This document shows positions 17,307 to 25,495 of a DNA stretch of 64,000 bases, one piece after another. How positions within the stretch are numbered: position 1 is the first letter of the stretch; every line of letters begins with the position of its first letter. The position numbers were made by a program, and so were the translations under genes. Under the pieces are notes generated by a model. The model did no database searches, was not told the origin of the DNA, and was given only the letters and a program-made list of their open reading frames with translations. The DNA is from CAYPNP01 sp964412195 (GTDB taxonomy: Bacteria; Acidobacteriota; JAAYUB01): positions 1-64,000 of the forward strand of contig CAYPNP010000008.1 of assembly GCA_964412195.1 (NCBI GenBank). The letters are read 5' to 3'.

Positions 17307-19259
17307 CTACTCCCAGTCGTAATTCCAGCGCAATCCGACCTTGAAGGAACGGCACGGCATGGGGTAGCCCGGCTCGGTGACGTAGCCCTTGTCCAGCAGG
17401 TTCTCCACCTGGGCGTACAGCTCGAAATCCTCGAACTTCCGGGCCACGGCGGCGTTGGCGACGAAATAGCCCGCCGCGTACACCACCTGGTTCCTGTTCG
17501 TCGTCTGGGAGCTGGACGCCGCCAAGCCCCAGAGGCTGATCCGCCAGTTGGCCGCCGGGAGGATGTCGATGACGGCGTTCCCCTGCGACTTAGGCACCAG
17601 GGGCAGGGGCGCGTCGGTGTCCTCGTTCTGCGCGTCGAGATATGTGTAGTTCCCGGAGATCCGAAGCCAGTCGAGGCTCTTCTCCGCCGACAGCTCGAAA
17701 CCGCCGATGTGCGCGCGGCCGATGTTGATGTAGGTGTTGTACCCGCTGGGCAGCCGGACGGACTGGATCAGGTCGTGCACCTTGTTGTAGAAAACCGCTC
17801 CATGGAGAGTCACCATCCGGCTCCAGTCGGCGCCCAGTTCCCAGTTGGTGCCCCGCTCGTCCTGGAGGTCCGGGTTCCCGCCGATCGAACCGTAGAGGGC
17901 CCGCATGTTGGGGAAGCGCGACTTCTGGGAGAAGGAGCCGTACAACGCCAGGTCCTCCGTGGCGGCGAAGCGGACGCCGGCCAGCGGGTTGACGGCCGTT
18001 TTATTGTTCCCGTCTTCCTTGTCCAGGTAATCCACGCTCACGCCGCCCACCAGGGTCCACTGCCGGGCCAGGGTGAAGTGGTCCTCGATGCCCGTCGAAT
18101 AGGTGTTTTCGGAGTAGCCGTACCACGGGTCGTCCACGTCGTCCTGCTGGCGGGCGTGGTCGCTCTTCAGGTTGAGGCTGAACTTCAGCTCGTTGCGGGG
18201 ATCGACCAGCCAGGAGCCGTTGGCGTACACCCCGTAGGTGTAGTTGTTGAACGTGGAGCGCCACTCGCGGTTCTGCATCGCCGGGTCAGTGAAGGAGTCC
18301 AGCACGTTGTAGTACCGTACGTAGTACCCACGCACCTTCATCTGGGCGGTGGTGGACAGCGGGAACGCACCGCCGAAGCCCACCAGCAGCCGGTCCCACT
18401 GCGGGAAGCGCCAGTACCGGGCTCGGAAGATCTCGGTGGCCGCGGGCATGCCGTACTCGGAATTGTAGTAGCTCACTTCCGCCATGAACTCGCTGGAATC
18501 GTTGGGGAAGTAGTAGAACTTGCCGGTGGCGTTTTCTCGCCGCATGTCGCTGTTGTCCCGCTGGACGTGGTCGCCGGCGGAGTTGACGTAATCCCACTCG
18601 TTGGACCGGTTGAAGGTGAAGGAGCCGACGAACCCGAAGTCGCCCCGGCGGACGGTGCCGGTCGCGCCCAGGTCCACGGCGTCAAAGCTGCCGTACGCGC
18701 CGTTCAGGCGGAGGGAATCCTGCTCCGGGCGCCTGGTGATGACATTGACGGCGCCGCCCAGGACGTTCGGGCCGTACAGCACCGAAGTGGCGCCCTTGAC
18801 GATCTTGATGTTCTCGACGTCCTCGGTCATGACGGTCTTCAGGTCGAAAGAGCCGAAATAGGGCTCGTAGATGGGGATGCCGTCGTACATCAGGGCGATC
18901 TTCTGGGTGTCCAGGCCGCGGATCTTCAGGCTGAACTCGTCCTTGTTGCCCACCGAGACGTACGTGCCGGAGGCGTAGGACATGACTTGGGACAGATCGC
19001 GGGGGGCGATGGACTCGATCTTGACGAAGGAGATGTCGACGGTGGCGGAGACCGGGTGCGCCTTGGGGGCTTCGGCGGTCACCTCCACCTCCTCGGTGAA
19101 GCTGATCTTGGACTTGTCCGGCTCCTTGGCGGTGGTCTGACTGGCCGGGGCATTATCCCGGCCGGACGTTTGTTCCTGGGCGGCGAGCCCGCCGCCCGGC
19201 AGAGCCAGGCAGAGGCAGACGACGATGAATGGAATGATGGACGGGCGGAAGTGAATCAT
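17307..19259 (-). CDS. TonB-dependent outer-membrane receptor
   Basis: 650 residues from ATG at 19259, with AAGGAG before it. Signal peptide (IIPFIVVCLCLALPGGGLAAQ), a spacer, then a plug domain with the usual segments: 'DLSQVMSYASGTYVSVGN', LKIRGLDTQKIALMYDGIPIYEP, VENIKIVKGATSVLYGPNVLGGAVNVITRRP. The rest is a 22-strand-type barrel rich in aromatic/charged alternation, ending in the aromatic-containing strand 'SFKVGLRWNYDWE'. Barrel sequence includes 'RGTNWELGADWSRMVTLHGAVFY' and YAQVENLLDKGYVTEPGYPMP, typical of siderophore/cobalamin-type receptors. It has its own promoter and a 175-base leader. No TonB, ExbBD or ABC partner is near. Confidence 0.92.
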   Translation of the reverse strand: MIHFRPSIIPFIVVCLCLALPGGGLAAQEQTSGRDNAPASQTTAKEPDKSKISFTEEVEVTAEAPKAHPVSATVDISFVKIESIAPRDLSQVMSYASGTYVSVGNKDEFSLKIRGLDTQKIALMYDGIPIYEPYFGSFDLKTVMTEDVENIKIVKGATSVLYGPNVLGGAVNVITRRPEQDSLRLNGAYGSFDAVDLGATGTVRRGDFGFVGSFTFNRSNEWDYVNSAGDHVQRDNSDMRRENATGKFYYFPNDSSEFMAEVSYYNSEYGMPAATEIFRARYWRFPQWDRLLVGFGGAFPLSTTAQMKVRGYYVRYYNVLDSFTDPAMQNREWRSTFNNYTYGVYANGSWLVDPRNELKFSLNLKSDHARQQDDVDDPWYGYSENTYSTGIEDHFTLARQWTLVGGVSVDYLDKEDGNNKTAVNPLAGVRFAATEDLALYGSFSQKSRFPNMRALYGSIGGNPDLQDERGTNWELGADWSRMVTLHGAVFYNKVHDLIQSVRLPSGYNTYINIGRAHIGGFELSAEKSLDWLRISGNYTYLDAQNEDTDAPLPLVPKSQGNAVIDILPAANWRISLWGLAASSSQTTNRNQVVYAAGYFVANAAVARKFEDFELYAQVENLLDKGYVTEPGYPMPCRSFKVGLRWNYDWE

Positions 19260-19434
19260 GGTTTTCTCCTTTCCGAACACGGGAGGCAAGGCCGTTTCCA
19301 GCCTGACCTTGACGGCCGGAGGGCGTGGCGGTTACCGCGGTAGCCCGGTCCGGCTCGGAGATGTGAATAATGAAAGATCAGACCATCGGGAAGCGGTGCC
19401 GCGCGGTGAGCGGCACGCTACAAATCAAACGGAA
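19260..19434 (-). other. Long 5' leader of the TonB-receptor gene, candidate regulatory RNA
   Basis: The best promoter for the receptor (19441-19468) leaves about 175 untranslated bases. On the minus strand the leader holds a strong hairpin (GTGCCGC ... GCGGCAC) near its start and a second possible stem in the GGGCTACCGCGGTAACC part. The conserved boxes of a cobalamin or TPP riboswitch were looked for and not seen. The rest of the 471-base gap up to 19730 holds the promoter and REP-like repeats and no gene. Confidence 0.35.
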
Positions 19435-19440
19435 GAATGC

Positions 19441-19468
19441 AGTATAGTCAGAAATTTGTTTTTCGCAA
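19441..19468 (-). promoter_or_regulatory. Sigma70-like promoter for the TonB receptor
   Basis: On the minus strand TTGCGA and TATACT are separated by 16 bases, in a locally AT-rich stretch. Confidence 0.55.
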
Positions 19469-19515
19469 GCTCCGTCTTGGGGTCCAGGGAGAATCCCGTC
19501 GTTCCAACGGATTTG

Positions 19516-19577
19516 CAATGGTGCCAGTCTCCGTCACAATCCAGAGGCGGGCAATGGTGTCAGGCTCTGTCACAATG
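19516..19577. repeat. Two REP-like direct copies (CAATGGTGYCAG...CTSYGTCAC)
   Basis: Two copies of about 25 bases (19516-19540 and 19552-19577) start 36 bases apart. Each reads CAATGGTG(C/T)CAG followed by CTC(C/T)GTCACAAT. This resembles the REP-type sequences associated with REP-associated tyrosine transposases (RAYT); no transposase gene is in the window. A related GGAACAGGTATCCGGCTC stretch follows near 19611. Confidence 0.6.
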
Positions 19578-19730
19578 CCAAATCTGAAATTTCAATTTTA
19601 AATTGTCAACGGGAACAGGTATCCGGCTCTTTCGCATCTCAACGGAGGAACCGGAGGAGCCTGCATGCCTCGCAGGCTCCTCCGGGAGTGACAGTCGAAC
19701 TCAGATCGGGAGCCAACCTCCATCCGGCCT

Positions 19731-21101
19731 TCAGAACCGGTAGTACAGCGCCGTCTCGACACGGATGGCGTCCCCCTCGGCCTTGCCCGCGTACAGGGTC
19801 TGCCAGTCGGCCAGCTCCACGCCCAACTGGACGGCATCGTTGATGTCGTAGAACACGTTGCCGAACAGGCTGCGGTTGCGCGAGCGGTCGCCCGTGCCCA
19901 GGTCGCGGTTCACCGGATCGTCCGCGGTGTAGCCGACGCCGAACCGCCAGCCGCGCCACGGGCCGAAGCTGAGGCTGGCCCAGCCGCCAACGTCAGTAAT
20001 CCCGCGAAGGGTGGCCGGATTCACGCCCTGCCCGATGCCCCCGAGGTATTCGTCCATGTTGCGGCCGCGGTAGATCTCCCCCTTGAGGGTCACCCTGGGC
20101 GACAGGGGCACCAGCAGGTCCAGCGAGCCCGACCAGCTGGAGATGTCCACACCGGCGCCGTTGCTGTCGGTGTCGTACTCTTCCTGCCCGTAGTGGCCCG
20201 ACACGCCCACCGTGGCCGTCTGGCCAGCGAAGGCCTGGAAGGCCAGGGCGGCGCGGGCCTGGACGGTCGGGAAGCCGGCGTCCTCGCCGGTGTCGCCGGG
20301 GCCGTAGAGGTTCACGTCGCCGATGGTCCGGGTGGCAGCGCCCTGCAAGGTCAGCTTGGCGGTCTCGCCCAGCTTGAAGCCCTTGGTCAGGCGGAACTGG
20401 GGGCGCCGGTAGCCGACGTTCCCCGCCCACCAGCCGGGGGCGTAGTTCACCGCCATCGGGAAGAGCGGCGAGATCACGTCCCAGGTCTGCCCGGCGATCA
20501 GGCTCACGTCGTATTCGGGCCACTCCAGCTGCAGGTAGGCGTGCCGCATCATGGGCAAGGGGCGGTTTTCGAGGCCGCCGCCCATGAAATCGATCTCCAC
20601 CTTGCCGGAGGTCCGGGCGCCGGCCACTTCCGGGCCGCGGATGTCGATGCCCACGCGGCTCTCCCGGGCCGTGAGGTTGTACTCGCTGTCGGCGCCGCCT
20701 GCCGGCTCGCTCTCCACCCACTGGGCGAAGTTGCCGCTGAACATGCGGGCGGAGTCCCAGGCGCCGTCACCCTTGATGTACCCGTACAGCTCCACCCCGA
20801 ACTTGGAGCGGACGGGGGGCTTTTCCGGCGGGGTCGGCGCCGCCGCGGCCGTCTGGGCGACGGCGGGCGACGGGACCGGAGCCGCCGGCGGGGCGGCGGC
20901 GGGCGGTTCGGCCGGGCGCGCCACGGCGGCGGAAAGCATCTGCTTGATCTCCGCCACCGATGCCTCCAACTGCTGGAGCCGGGACTTCAGCTCGGCGTTT
21001 TCCTTCCGCAGCGTGTCCATCTCCTGCCGATCATCCTCCGCTCGGGCGGCTCCGGCAATAAGCACCAGACAAACGAGGACCATGAAAATCGACTTCTTCA
21101 T
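19731..21101 (-). CDS. Outer-membrane porin with N-terminal coiled coil (DcaP-like)
   Basis: 456 residues from ATG at 21101 (GAGGTGAT before it). Signal peptide MKKSIFMVLVCLVLIAGAARA, then a coiled coil at about 25-60 (MDTLRKENAELKSRLQQLEA), a Pro/Ala-rich linker at about 68-100, and a beta barrel starting 'FGVELYGYIKGDGAWDS'. The barrel has regular amphipathic strands (TARESRVGIDIRGPE, GKVEIDFMGGGLENR, YDVSLIAGQTWDVISPLFP) and ends with a final Phe in 'VETALYYRF', the signal for outer-membrane assembly. Coiled coil plus barrel fits trimeric DcaP-like porins that pass small anionic or dicarboxylic compounds. The family name is a judgement by pattern. Confidence 0.82.
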   Translation of the reverse strand: MKKSIFMVLVCLVLIAGAARAEDDRQEMDTLRKENAELKSRLQQLEASVAEIKQMLSAAVARPAEPPAAAPPAAPVPSPAVAQTAAAAPTPPEKPPVRSKFGVELYGYIKGDGAWDSARMFSGNFAQWVESEPAGGADSEYNLTARESRVGIDIRGPEVAGARTSGKVEIDFMGGGLENRPLPMMRHAYLQLEWPEYDVSLIAGQTWDVISPLFPMAVNYAPGWWAGNVGYRRPQFRLTKGFKLGETAKLTLQGAATRTIGDVNLYGPGDTGEDAGFPTVQARAALAFQAFAGQTATVGVSGHYGQEEYDTDSNGAGVDISSWSGSLDLLVPLSPRVTLKGEIYRGRNMDEYLGGIGQGVNPATLRGITDVGGWASLSFGPWRGWRFGVGYTADDPVNRDLGTGDRSRNRSLFGNVFYDINDAVQLGVELADWQTLYAGKAEGDAIRVETALYYRF

Positions 21102-21352
21102 TCGATCACCTCGAAACATGATTGCGAAACACGCAAGATTACAGTCTTTGCGCGCTCTTTTCAACCGATTCCAGAGGCGTTCCGCCGGGGGTGCCGCGAC
21201 CCGGGAGCCTCCCGTCGGGCTCCAGGCGCCATCGCCGATCGAATCCGCCGCCGCGAGCCATCCCAACCAACCTCCGGCGACGGAGGGTGACCGGATTCCC
21301 CAAGCCAGTGGTCGGGAATGGATCCCGGCGGTACGGGCTGGCGGACTTCCCG

Positions 21353-22456
21353 TTACTGGGAGGCCTTGTCCTTGGAGTAGTAGTAGCCCTTTCGGTGTCG
21401 GGCTTGCAGGCCCGGCGGAGTCAGCCGGATCTCGATGGTGTGGTATTCCCCCTCGATGGCGCCCTTGAAGTCGGGCTGGTAGCCCAGGGTGTAATAGTAC
21501 GGCAGCTCGGACGCGATGAGGCGGTAGATGCCGGGCAACTCCTCGTAGCTGCCGACCTTGAAGAACTTCCCGCCCGTCGCCTCGGCCAGCCGCTGCAGCC
21601 GCTGGTAGCTGAGGCGGTAGGTCGTCTCCAGCACCGCGGCCGGCGGGAACTGGTTGCGCATGGCGGAGGTCCACTGGGGCTCCACCTCGCCGGAGCGGCT
21701 GGCCGACTCGCCCTGGATGTGCTCGTAGTACTGCCGGCGTGAGAGCGAGTACTGGTTCTGCTCCGCGTCCGCCAGCACCTGCTTGAGGTTATCGACCGTC
21801 AAAATGAAGTAGGTGGCATCCGAGGTGAGCACAAGGCGAAGCGTTTCGTTGAAGGTCTTCAGGCTCTTGTTGTCGACGCCGTCCGTGTACAGGACCACCA
21901 TCTTGCGGCCCGGCGTGCGATTGACCACGTCGCGGGTGGTCAGGTAGATGGCGTCATAGAGAGCGGTCCCCCCCATGGCGTCGATGTTGTCCTGGATCAG
22001 GGCGACCTTCTCCCGCCACCCGGTCCGGAAGTCGGCCATCAGGCTGATGTCGTCGTTGAAATTCACCAGGGCCAGGCGGTCCTGCGGCCGGGCTTCCTGG
22101 ATCCGGCGGACGAAGTCGATGGCGCCCTGCTTGATCAGGTTGATTTTCTTGTAGGTGCTGCCGCTGGAATCGATCATGAGCACCGTGTTGAGGGGCCGCG
22201 AAGTCTCCTGGAAAGCGGAGATTCTCTGCTCCCGGCCGTTGTCAAGAACCTGGAAATCCTTCTCGGTCAGGCCCGAGACGGGGAATCCATAGGCGTCCAG
22301 CACCACCACGTTGACCAGGACCAGCGACACTCCGGTGGTGATGGCCTTGGCGTCGGCGGGCGGCTTCTCGGGCGGACGGTCCTGCGACCAGAGCGCCGCC
22401 GACAGGCTCAGGATGCCGCCGACCACCGCCAAGCTCAAGATAACGCGTTTGTGCAT
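21353..22456 (-). CDS. Exported VWFA-related protein (Acidobacterial type, TIGR03436)
   Basis: 367 residues. A signal peptide (VILSLAVVGGILSLSAALWSQ) is followed by the beta-strand module that precedes the VWA domain in this family (VSLVLVNVVVLDAYGFPVSGLTEKDFQVLDNG). The VWA domain keeps the metal-ion site: DSSGS about 93-97, Thr in GGTALYDAIYL, and Asp in VLYTDGVDN. The C-terminus reads 'YYYTLGYQPDFKGAIEGEYHTIEIRL', also typical. It is probably an envelope protein for protein-protein contacts. It is the last gene of a minus-strand set with the BsuPI-like gene 7 bases upstream. Confidence 0.88.
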   Translation of the reverse strand: MHKRVILSLAVVGGILSLSAALWSQDRPPEKPPADAKAITTGVSLVLVNVVVLDAYGFPVSGLTEKDFQVLDNGREQRISAFQETSRPLNTVLMIDSSGSTYKKINLIKQGAIDFVRRIQEARPQDRLALVNFNDDISLMADFRTGWREKVALIQDNIDAMGGTALYDAIYLTTRDVVNRTPGRKMVVLYTDGVDNKSLKTFNETLRLVLTSDATYFILTVDNLKQVLADAEQNQYSLSRRQYYEHIQGESASRSGEVEPQWTSAMRNQFPPAAVLETTYRLSYQRLQRLAEATGGKFFKVGSYEELPGIYRLIASELPYYYTLGYQPDFKGAIEGEYHTIEIRLTPPGLQARHRKGYYYSKDKASQ

Positions 22457-22463
22457 GCGACCC

Positions 22464-24086
22464 CTATGGCGTATTTTTCATGAACTGCTCGATCCGGGAC
22501 ACGATGTTCCAGAAACTCAGCGGAGGCTTGTCCTTGGCGCTGGTCCGCATGCGGACGCTCTTCGTTCTGTCCCCCACCTCCACCCGCAGCTCGATCCGCA
22601 GAGGATCGTCGATGTCGTCCTCGCCGTACTTCTCGTTGAGCTGGAACACCCCGTCCTGGTCGATGGCCTGCACCAGCTCCCAGAGCCGCGCCACGGGCAC
22701 CACGCCCTGCCGGGCGAGGGCCCCGTGTTCCATCACGACCACCGACCCGTCCGACTTCAGGCTGTAGAGAATGTCGGCAGGGGGGATTCCGCCGAGCTTG
22801 TACAGCAACACCTTGAACTCGCTCCCGGCGGGTTGCTCCGCCCCAGCCAGGCGCGGCGCCGGCGGCACACTGCCCAGCCGCGCTTCGGTCATGTCCCACT
22901 CCGCCGGCGGCCCGTCGGGCCGGGGGATGAACACCCGGGACAGCCCGATGCCAGGGATGAGAGTGTACAGCGGCTCCCATTTCTTGTCGACCAGTTCGCG
23001 CAGCTCGAGGCAATAGTCGTACTTGCCCCCGGCGGCCGGGCAGGGGCCGTCCGTGGGCACGAGCCGGTGGGTATCGTCCGTCTGGAGCAGCGCCCGTTCG
23101 CCCTCCGGCGTCCACTCGACATAGCGGTTGGCCGGCGCGTCGAAGCGCACCAGGCGGCTGTCCCCCTCCGGATCACGACCGTCCGCTCCCAGCGAGCGGG
23201 CGTCGGGGAAAGCGGACAGCACCCGGTACTCCTTGCCATCCAACCGGGCGGTTCCGGTGACGGCCATCCGCAGGGATTCCCCGGAATCGGCGCGCCGGTA
23301 AACCCAGCTGTTGCCCTCCTCCAGGGGCAGGAACGAACTCTGGAAGGACATCTGGAGGCGGGAGCTCTGGATGATGAATTTGCGGGTCTCCGACAGGATC
23401 CCGTGCGGGAGGCAGTGCACCTCGGCGAAGGCGATGTACTCGCCGTCCTCGACGTAGCTGCGGAGATAGTCCCATCGCTCGTCGAAGTGGATTTCCGAAT
23501 TGGGGCCCACGATCAGGTCGTTGAAGCCAATGTCGAAGGTGCGGCCCCAGGACCAGCGCCACAGGGTGGTCTTCTCGTCGGTGGTCATCACCACGAAGTC
23601 GAAGCGCTGCGACGAAGGGAAGCGCAGCCGGATCGGCGCGTCGCCCCGGTTGGTCAGGTAGAGGGTGAAGCGGAAGGTCCCGTCCCGCGGCTGGACCTGG
23701 AAATCCAGCGCCGGCTGCTTGCCCTTGACGCTCAGGATCTGCCGGACGGTGGACTCGACCTGCTCGCCGTTGTCCGACTCCAGGATCCGATACTGGGTGA
23801 AGCGGATGGAGTCGCTGGTCGGGAACACCGGATTGAGGATTTCCAGGCGGTAATTGGCATACTTGAAGAAGATGCCGGCCTCCCCTTCCAGCATGAACCG
23901 GTGGCCGGTGGTGTCGACGAACCAGACCTTGTCCTCCTCCTTGAGGATCTTGCCCTGGACCGGGGGGGCGCCAGCCGTCTGGGCCGGCGCCGCGGCCGAC
24001 AGCAGCAGCCCGCCCAGGAGGCACGCCGCCAGGAGGCGGCCGAGCCGGGACAGGCAAGATTGCGGGGGAACGGCGGTGTTGCGCAT
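22464..24086 (-). CDS. Exported protein with BsuPI-like domain
   Basis: 540 residues from ATG at 24086. Signal peptide (LLAACLLGGLLLSAAAPAQT). Residues about 120-215 look like the BsuPI proteinase-inhibitor domain: LDFQVQPRDGTFRFTLYLTNRGDAPIRL, then SSQRFDFVVMTTD and LWRWSWGRTFD. The middle part (about 225-400) has an SSFLPLEEGNSWVYRRA stretch common in extracellular proteins of unknown role. The C-terminal about 120 residues (FKVLLYKLGGIPP...DGSVVVMEHG) form another unnamed domain. It lies 13 bases after the 24100 gene and 7 bases before the VWFA gene, so these three are probably co-expressed and may act together at the envelope. Confidence 0.7.
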   Translation of the reverse strand: MRNTAVPPQSCLSRLGRLLAACLLGGLLLSAAAPAQTAGAPPVQGKILKEEDKVWFVDTTGHRFMLEGEAGIFFKYANYRLEILNPVFPTSDSIRFTQYRILESDNGEQVESTVRQILSVKGKQPALDFQVQPRDGTFRFTLYLTNRGDAPIRLRFPSSQRFDFVVMTTDEKTTLWRWSWGRTFDIGFNDLIVGPNSEIHFDERWDYLRSYVEDGEYIAFAEVHCLPHGILSETRKFIIQSSRLQMSFQSSFLPLEEGNSWVYRRADSGESLRMAVTGTARLDGKEYRVLSAFPDARSLGADGRDPEGDSRLVRFDAPANRYVEWTPEGERALLQTDDTHRLVPTDGPCPAAGGKYDYCLELRELVDKKWEPLYTLIPGIGLSRVFIPRPDGPPAEWDMTEARLGSVPPAPRLAGAEQPAGSEFKVLLYKLGGIPPADILYSLKSDGSVVVMEHGALARQGVVPVARLWELVQAIDQDGVFQLNEKYGEDDIDDPLRIELRVEVGDRTKSVRMRTSAKDKPPLSFWNIVSRIEQFMKNTP

Positions 24087-24099
24087 CAAATGCTGGTTC

Positions 24100-24795
24100 T
24101 CACTCCACGCGGAATACTTCGGCTTTGTTCGCCGCGACTTGGATCTTGAGCACCCTGCCCTCGTCGGCCCAGAGCTCGACGGTGAGGTTCGGGCTCTGCA
24201 CCCGGAAGTGCTGCCCCTTGGAGCGGCCCTGGCCCATGGCAAAGCTCTCCTTGCCCAGGAGGGTGACGGCGATCGCCCCGTATCCATTCTTGCCCTGCTG
24301 GGGAACGAAGATGTTGAATGACTGGGTCCCCTTGGCTTTCATGTCGTAGCGGCTCAGCAGCATGGCCCAGTGGCAGAACACGTTGTCGTCCAGCACGATG
24401 GTGTCCGCCGCCAGGATGGCCGCGTCCGTCCTCTTTTCCGTGCCGAGGTCGAAGGTGCACACGGCCAACCGGGGCTTGAACTCGACCTTCAGGGACTGCT
24501 TCTGGAAGGAAATCTCGCTGCTCAGTTCGTAGAGCTTCGGGACCATGTTGGCGTCGAGCGTCAGGCTGGTCTTCAGGACGATGTCCTTCGGCTCGGCATT
24601 CTGCACCATGCGGAAGGCGGTCTTTGACTTGACGCTCCCGGCCCCGTTCAGGAGGGAGATGGTGAATTCTTCGGTGCCGATGGGCCTGCCCTCGCGGTAG
24701 ATGGCGAAGATCCCCTTGTCCATGATGTCTTGGCCGGGAGCCGCACCGGCCAATCCGACCAGGACCAAGACCGCAATGATTGCCTTTTGTGCCAT
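24100..24795 (-). CDS. Exported conserved hypothetical protein
   Basis: 231 residues with a signal peptide (IIAVLVLVGLAGAAPGQ). The mature protein reads as a run of amphipathic beta strands (YREGRPIGTEEFTISLL, KTSLTLDANMVPKLYELSSEISFQKQSLKVEF, VELWADEGRVLKIQVAANKAEVFRVE). The layout is like the DUF3108/lipocalin-like group that binds lipid or precursor molecules in the periplasm. The family is not certain. It is first of the three exported genes and lies 94 bases downstream of smpB. Confidence 0.65.
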   Translation of the reverse strand: MAQKAIIAVLVLVGLAGAAPGQDIMDKGIFAIYREGRPIGTEEFTISLLNGAGSVKSKTAFRMVQNAEPKDIVLKTSLTLDANMVPKLYELSSEISFQKQSLKVEFKPRLAVCTFDLGTEKRTDAAILAADTIVLDDNVFCHWAMLLSRYDMKAKGTQSFNIFVPQQGKNGYGAIAVTLLGKESFAMGQGRSKGQHFRVQSPNLTVELWADEGRVLKIQVAANKAEVFRVE

Positions 24796-24889
24796 TCCCT
24801 TGTTACGCCCCCGATCGCCGCGCGTTCAATCCGGGTTGCCGGTTTGAAACGCTCCCGGGATCCGGCCCCGTCCGCGGGGCGGATCCATG

Positions 24890-25345
24890 TCAGCGAAATC
24901 CCTTTTCCTTGAGTATCTTCTGGATTTCCCGCTTCTCGGTACGCTCCTGCTCGTCGGCCCGCTTGTCCACGGTCTTCTTGCCCTTGCAGACCCCCAGCTC
25001 CACCTTGATCCGGCCCTTCTCGTTGAGGTAGACCGCCAGGGGGACCAGGGTCATGCCCTTCTCGGCGACCTTGGCGTGCAACCGCTGGATCTCCCGGCGG
25101 TGCATCAGGAGCTTGCGCCGCCGGACCGGGTCGTGGTTGTAAATGTTCCCGTGGGTGTAAGGGCTGACGTGGCAGTCCACCAGCCACAGCTCGCCCCTCT
25201 TGACGACCGCGTAGGCTTCCTTCAGGTTGATGCGCCCCTCGCGGATGGATTTCACCTCGGTGCCCTGGCAGACGATTCCCGCCTCCAGCTTCTCCAGCAC
25301 TTCAAAATCATGAAAGGCTTTCTTGTTTCGGGCTATCAGCTTCAT
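24890..25345 (-). CDS. smpB: SsrA-binding protein SmpB
   Basis: 151 residues, the normal length. SmpB binds tmRNA and brings it to stalled ribosomes for trans-translation. Family motifs: NKKAFHDFEVLEKLEAGIVCQGTEVKSIR at the start, LWLVDCHVSPYTHGN in the middle, and DPVRRRKLLMHRREI, then the basic C-terminal tail (KKTVDKRADEQERTEKREIQKILKEKGFR) that becomes a helix in the mRNA channel. A good promoter lies upstream (25423-25451). No tmRNA (ssrA) gene was seen in this window. Confidence 0.97.
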   Translation of the reverse strand: MKLIARNKKAFHDFEVLEKLEAGIVCQGTEVKSIREGRINLKEAYAVVKRGELWLVDCHVSPYTHGNIYNHDPVRRRKLLMHRREIQRLHAKVAEKGMTLVPLAVYLNEKGRIKVELGVCKGKKTVDKRADEQERTEKREIQKILKEKGFR

Positions 25346-25422
25346 TTCGATTCATCAAGGCTCCGCCGCCGGACCCCCGGGCTTCTGGCCCGGGCGGTGC
25401 TGCCGGCCGGCACGAGTGGGTG

Positions 25423-25451
25423 ATTATACCAGATCGTAACAGGCACTCCAA
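25423..25451 (-). promoter_or_regulatory. Sigma70-like promoter of smpB
   Basis: On the minus strand TTGGAG, a 17-base spacer and a perfect TATAAT. Predicted leader of about 70 bases containing a GCCCGGG-type hairpin. Confidence 0.7.
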
Positions 25452-25495
25452 GCGCCAGGCGAGTCATCGGCGGCGGGCCCGGAGCCGCCGGAAGG

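Noticed and set aside
19260..19434. Cobalamin or TPP riboswitch in the TonB-receptor leader
   Set aside because: The conserved boxes of these classes were looked for on the minus strand and not seen.
24890..25495. tmRNA (ssrA) gene near smpB
   Set aside because: No tRNA-Ala-like ends with a GGTTCRA-type T arm were seen around smpB.
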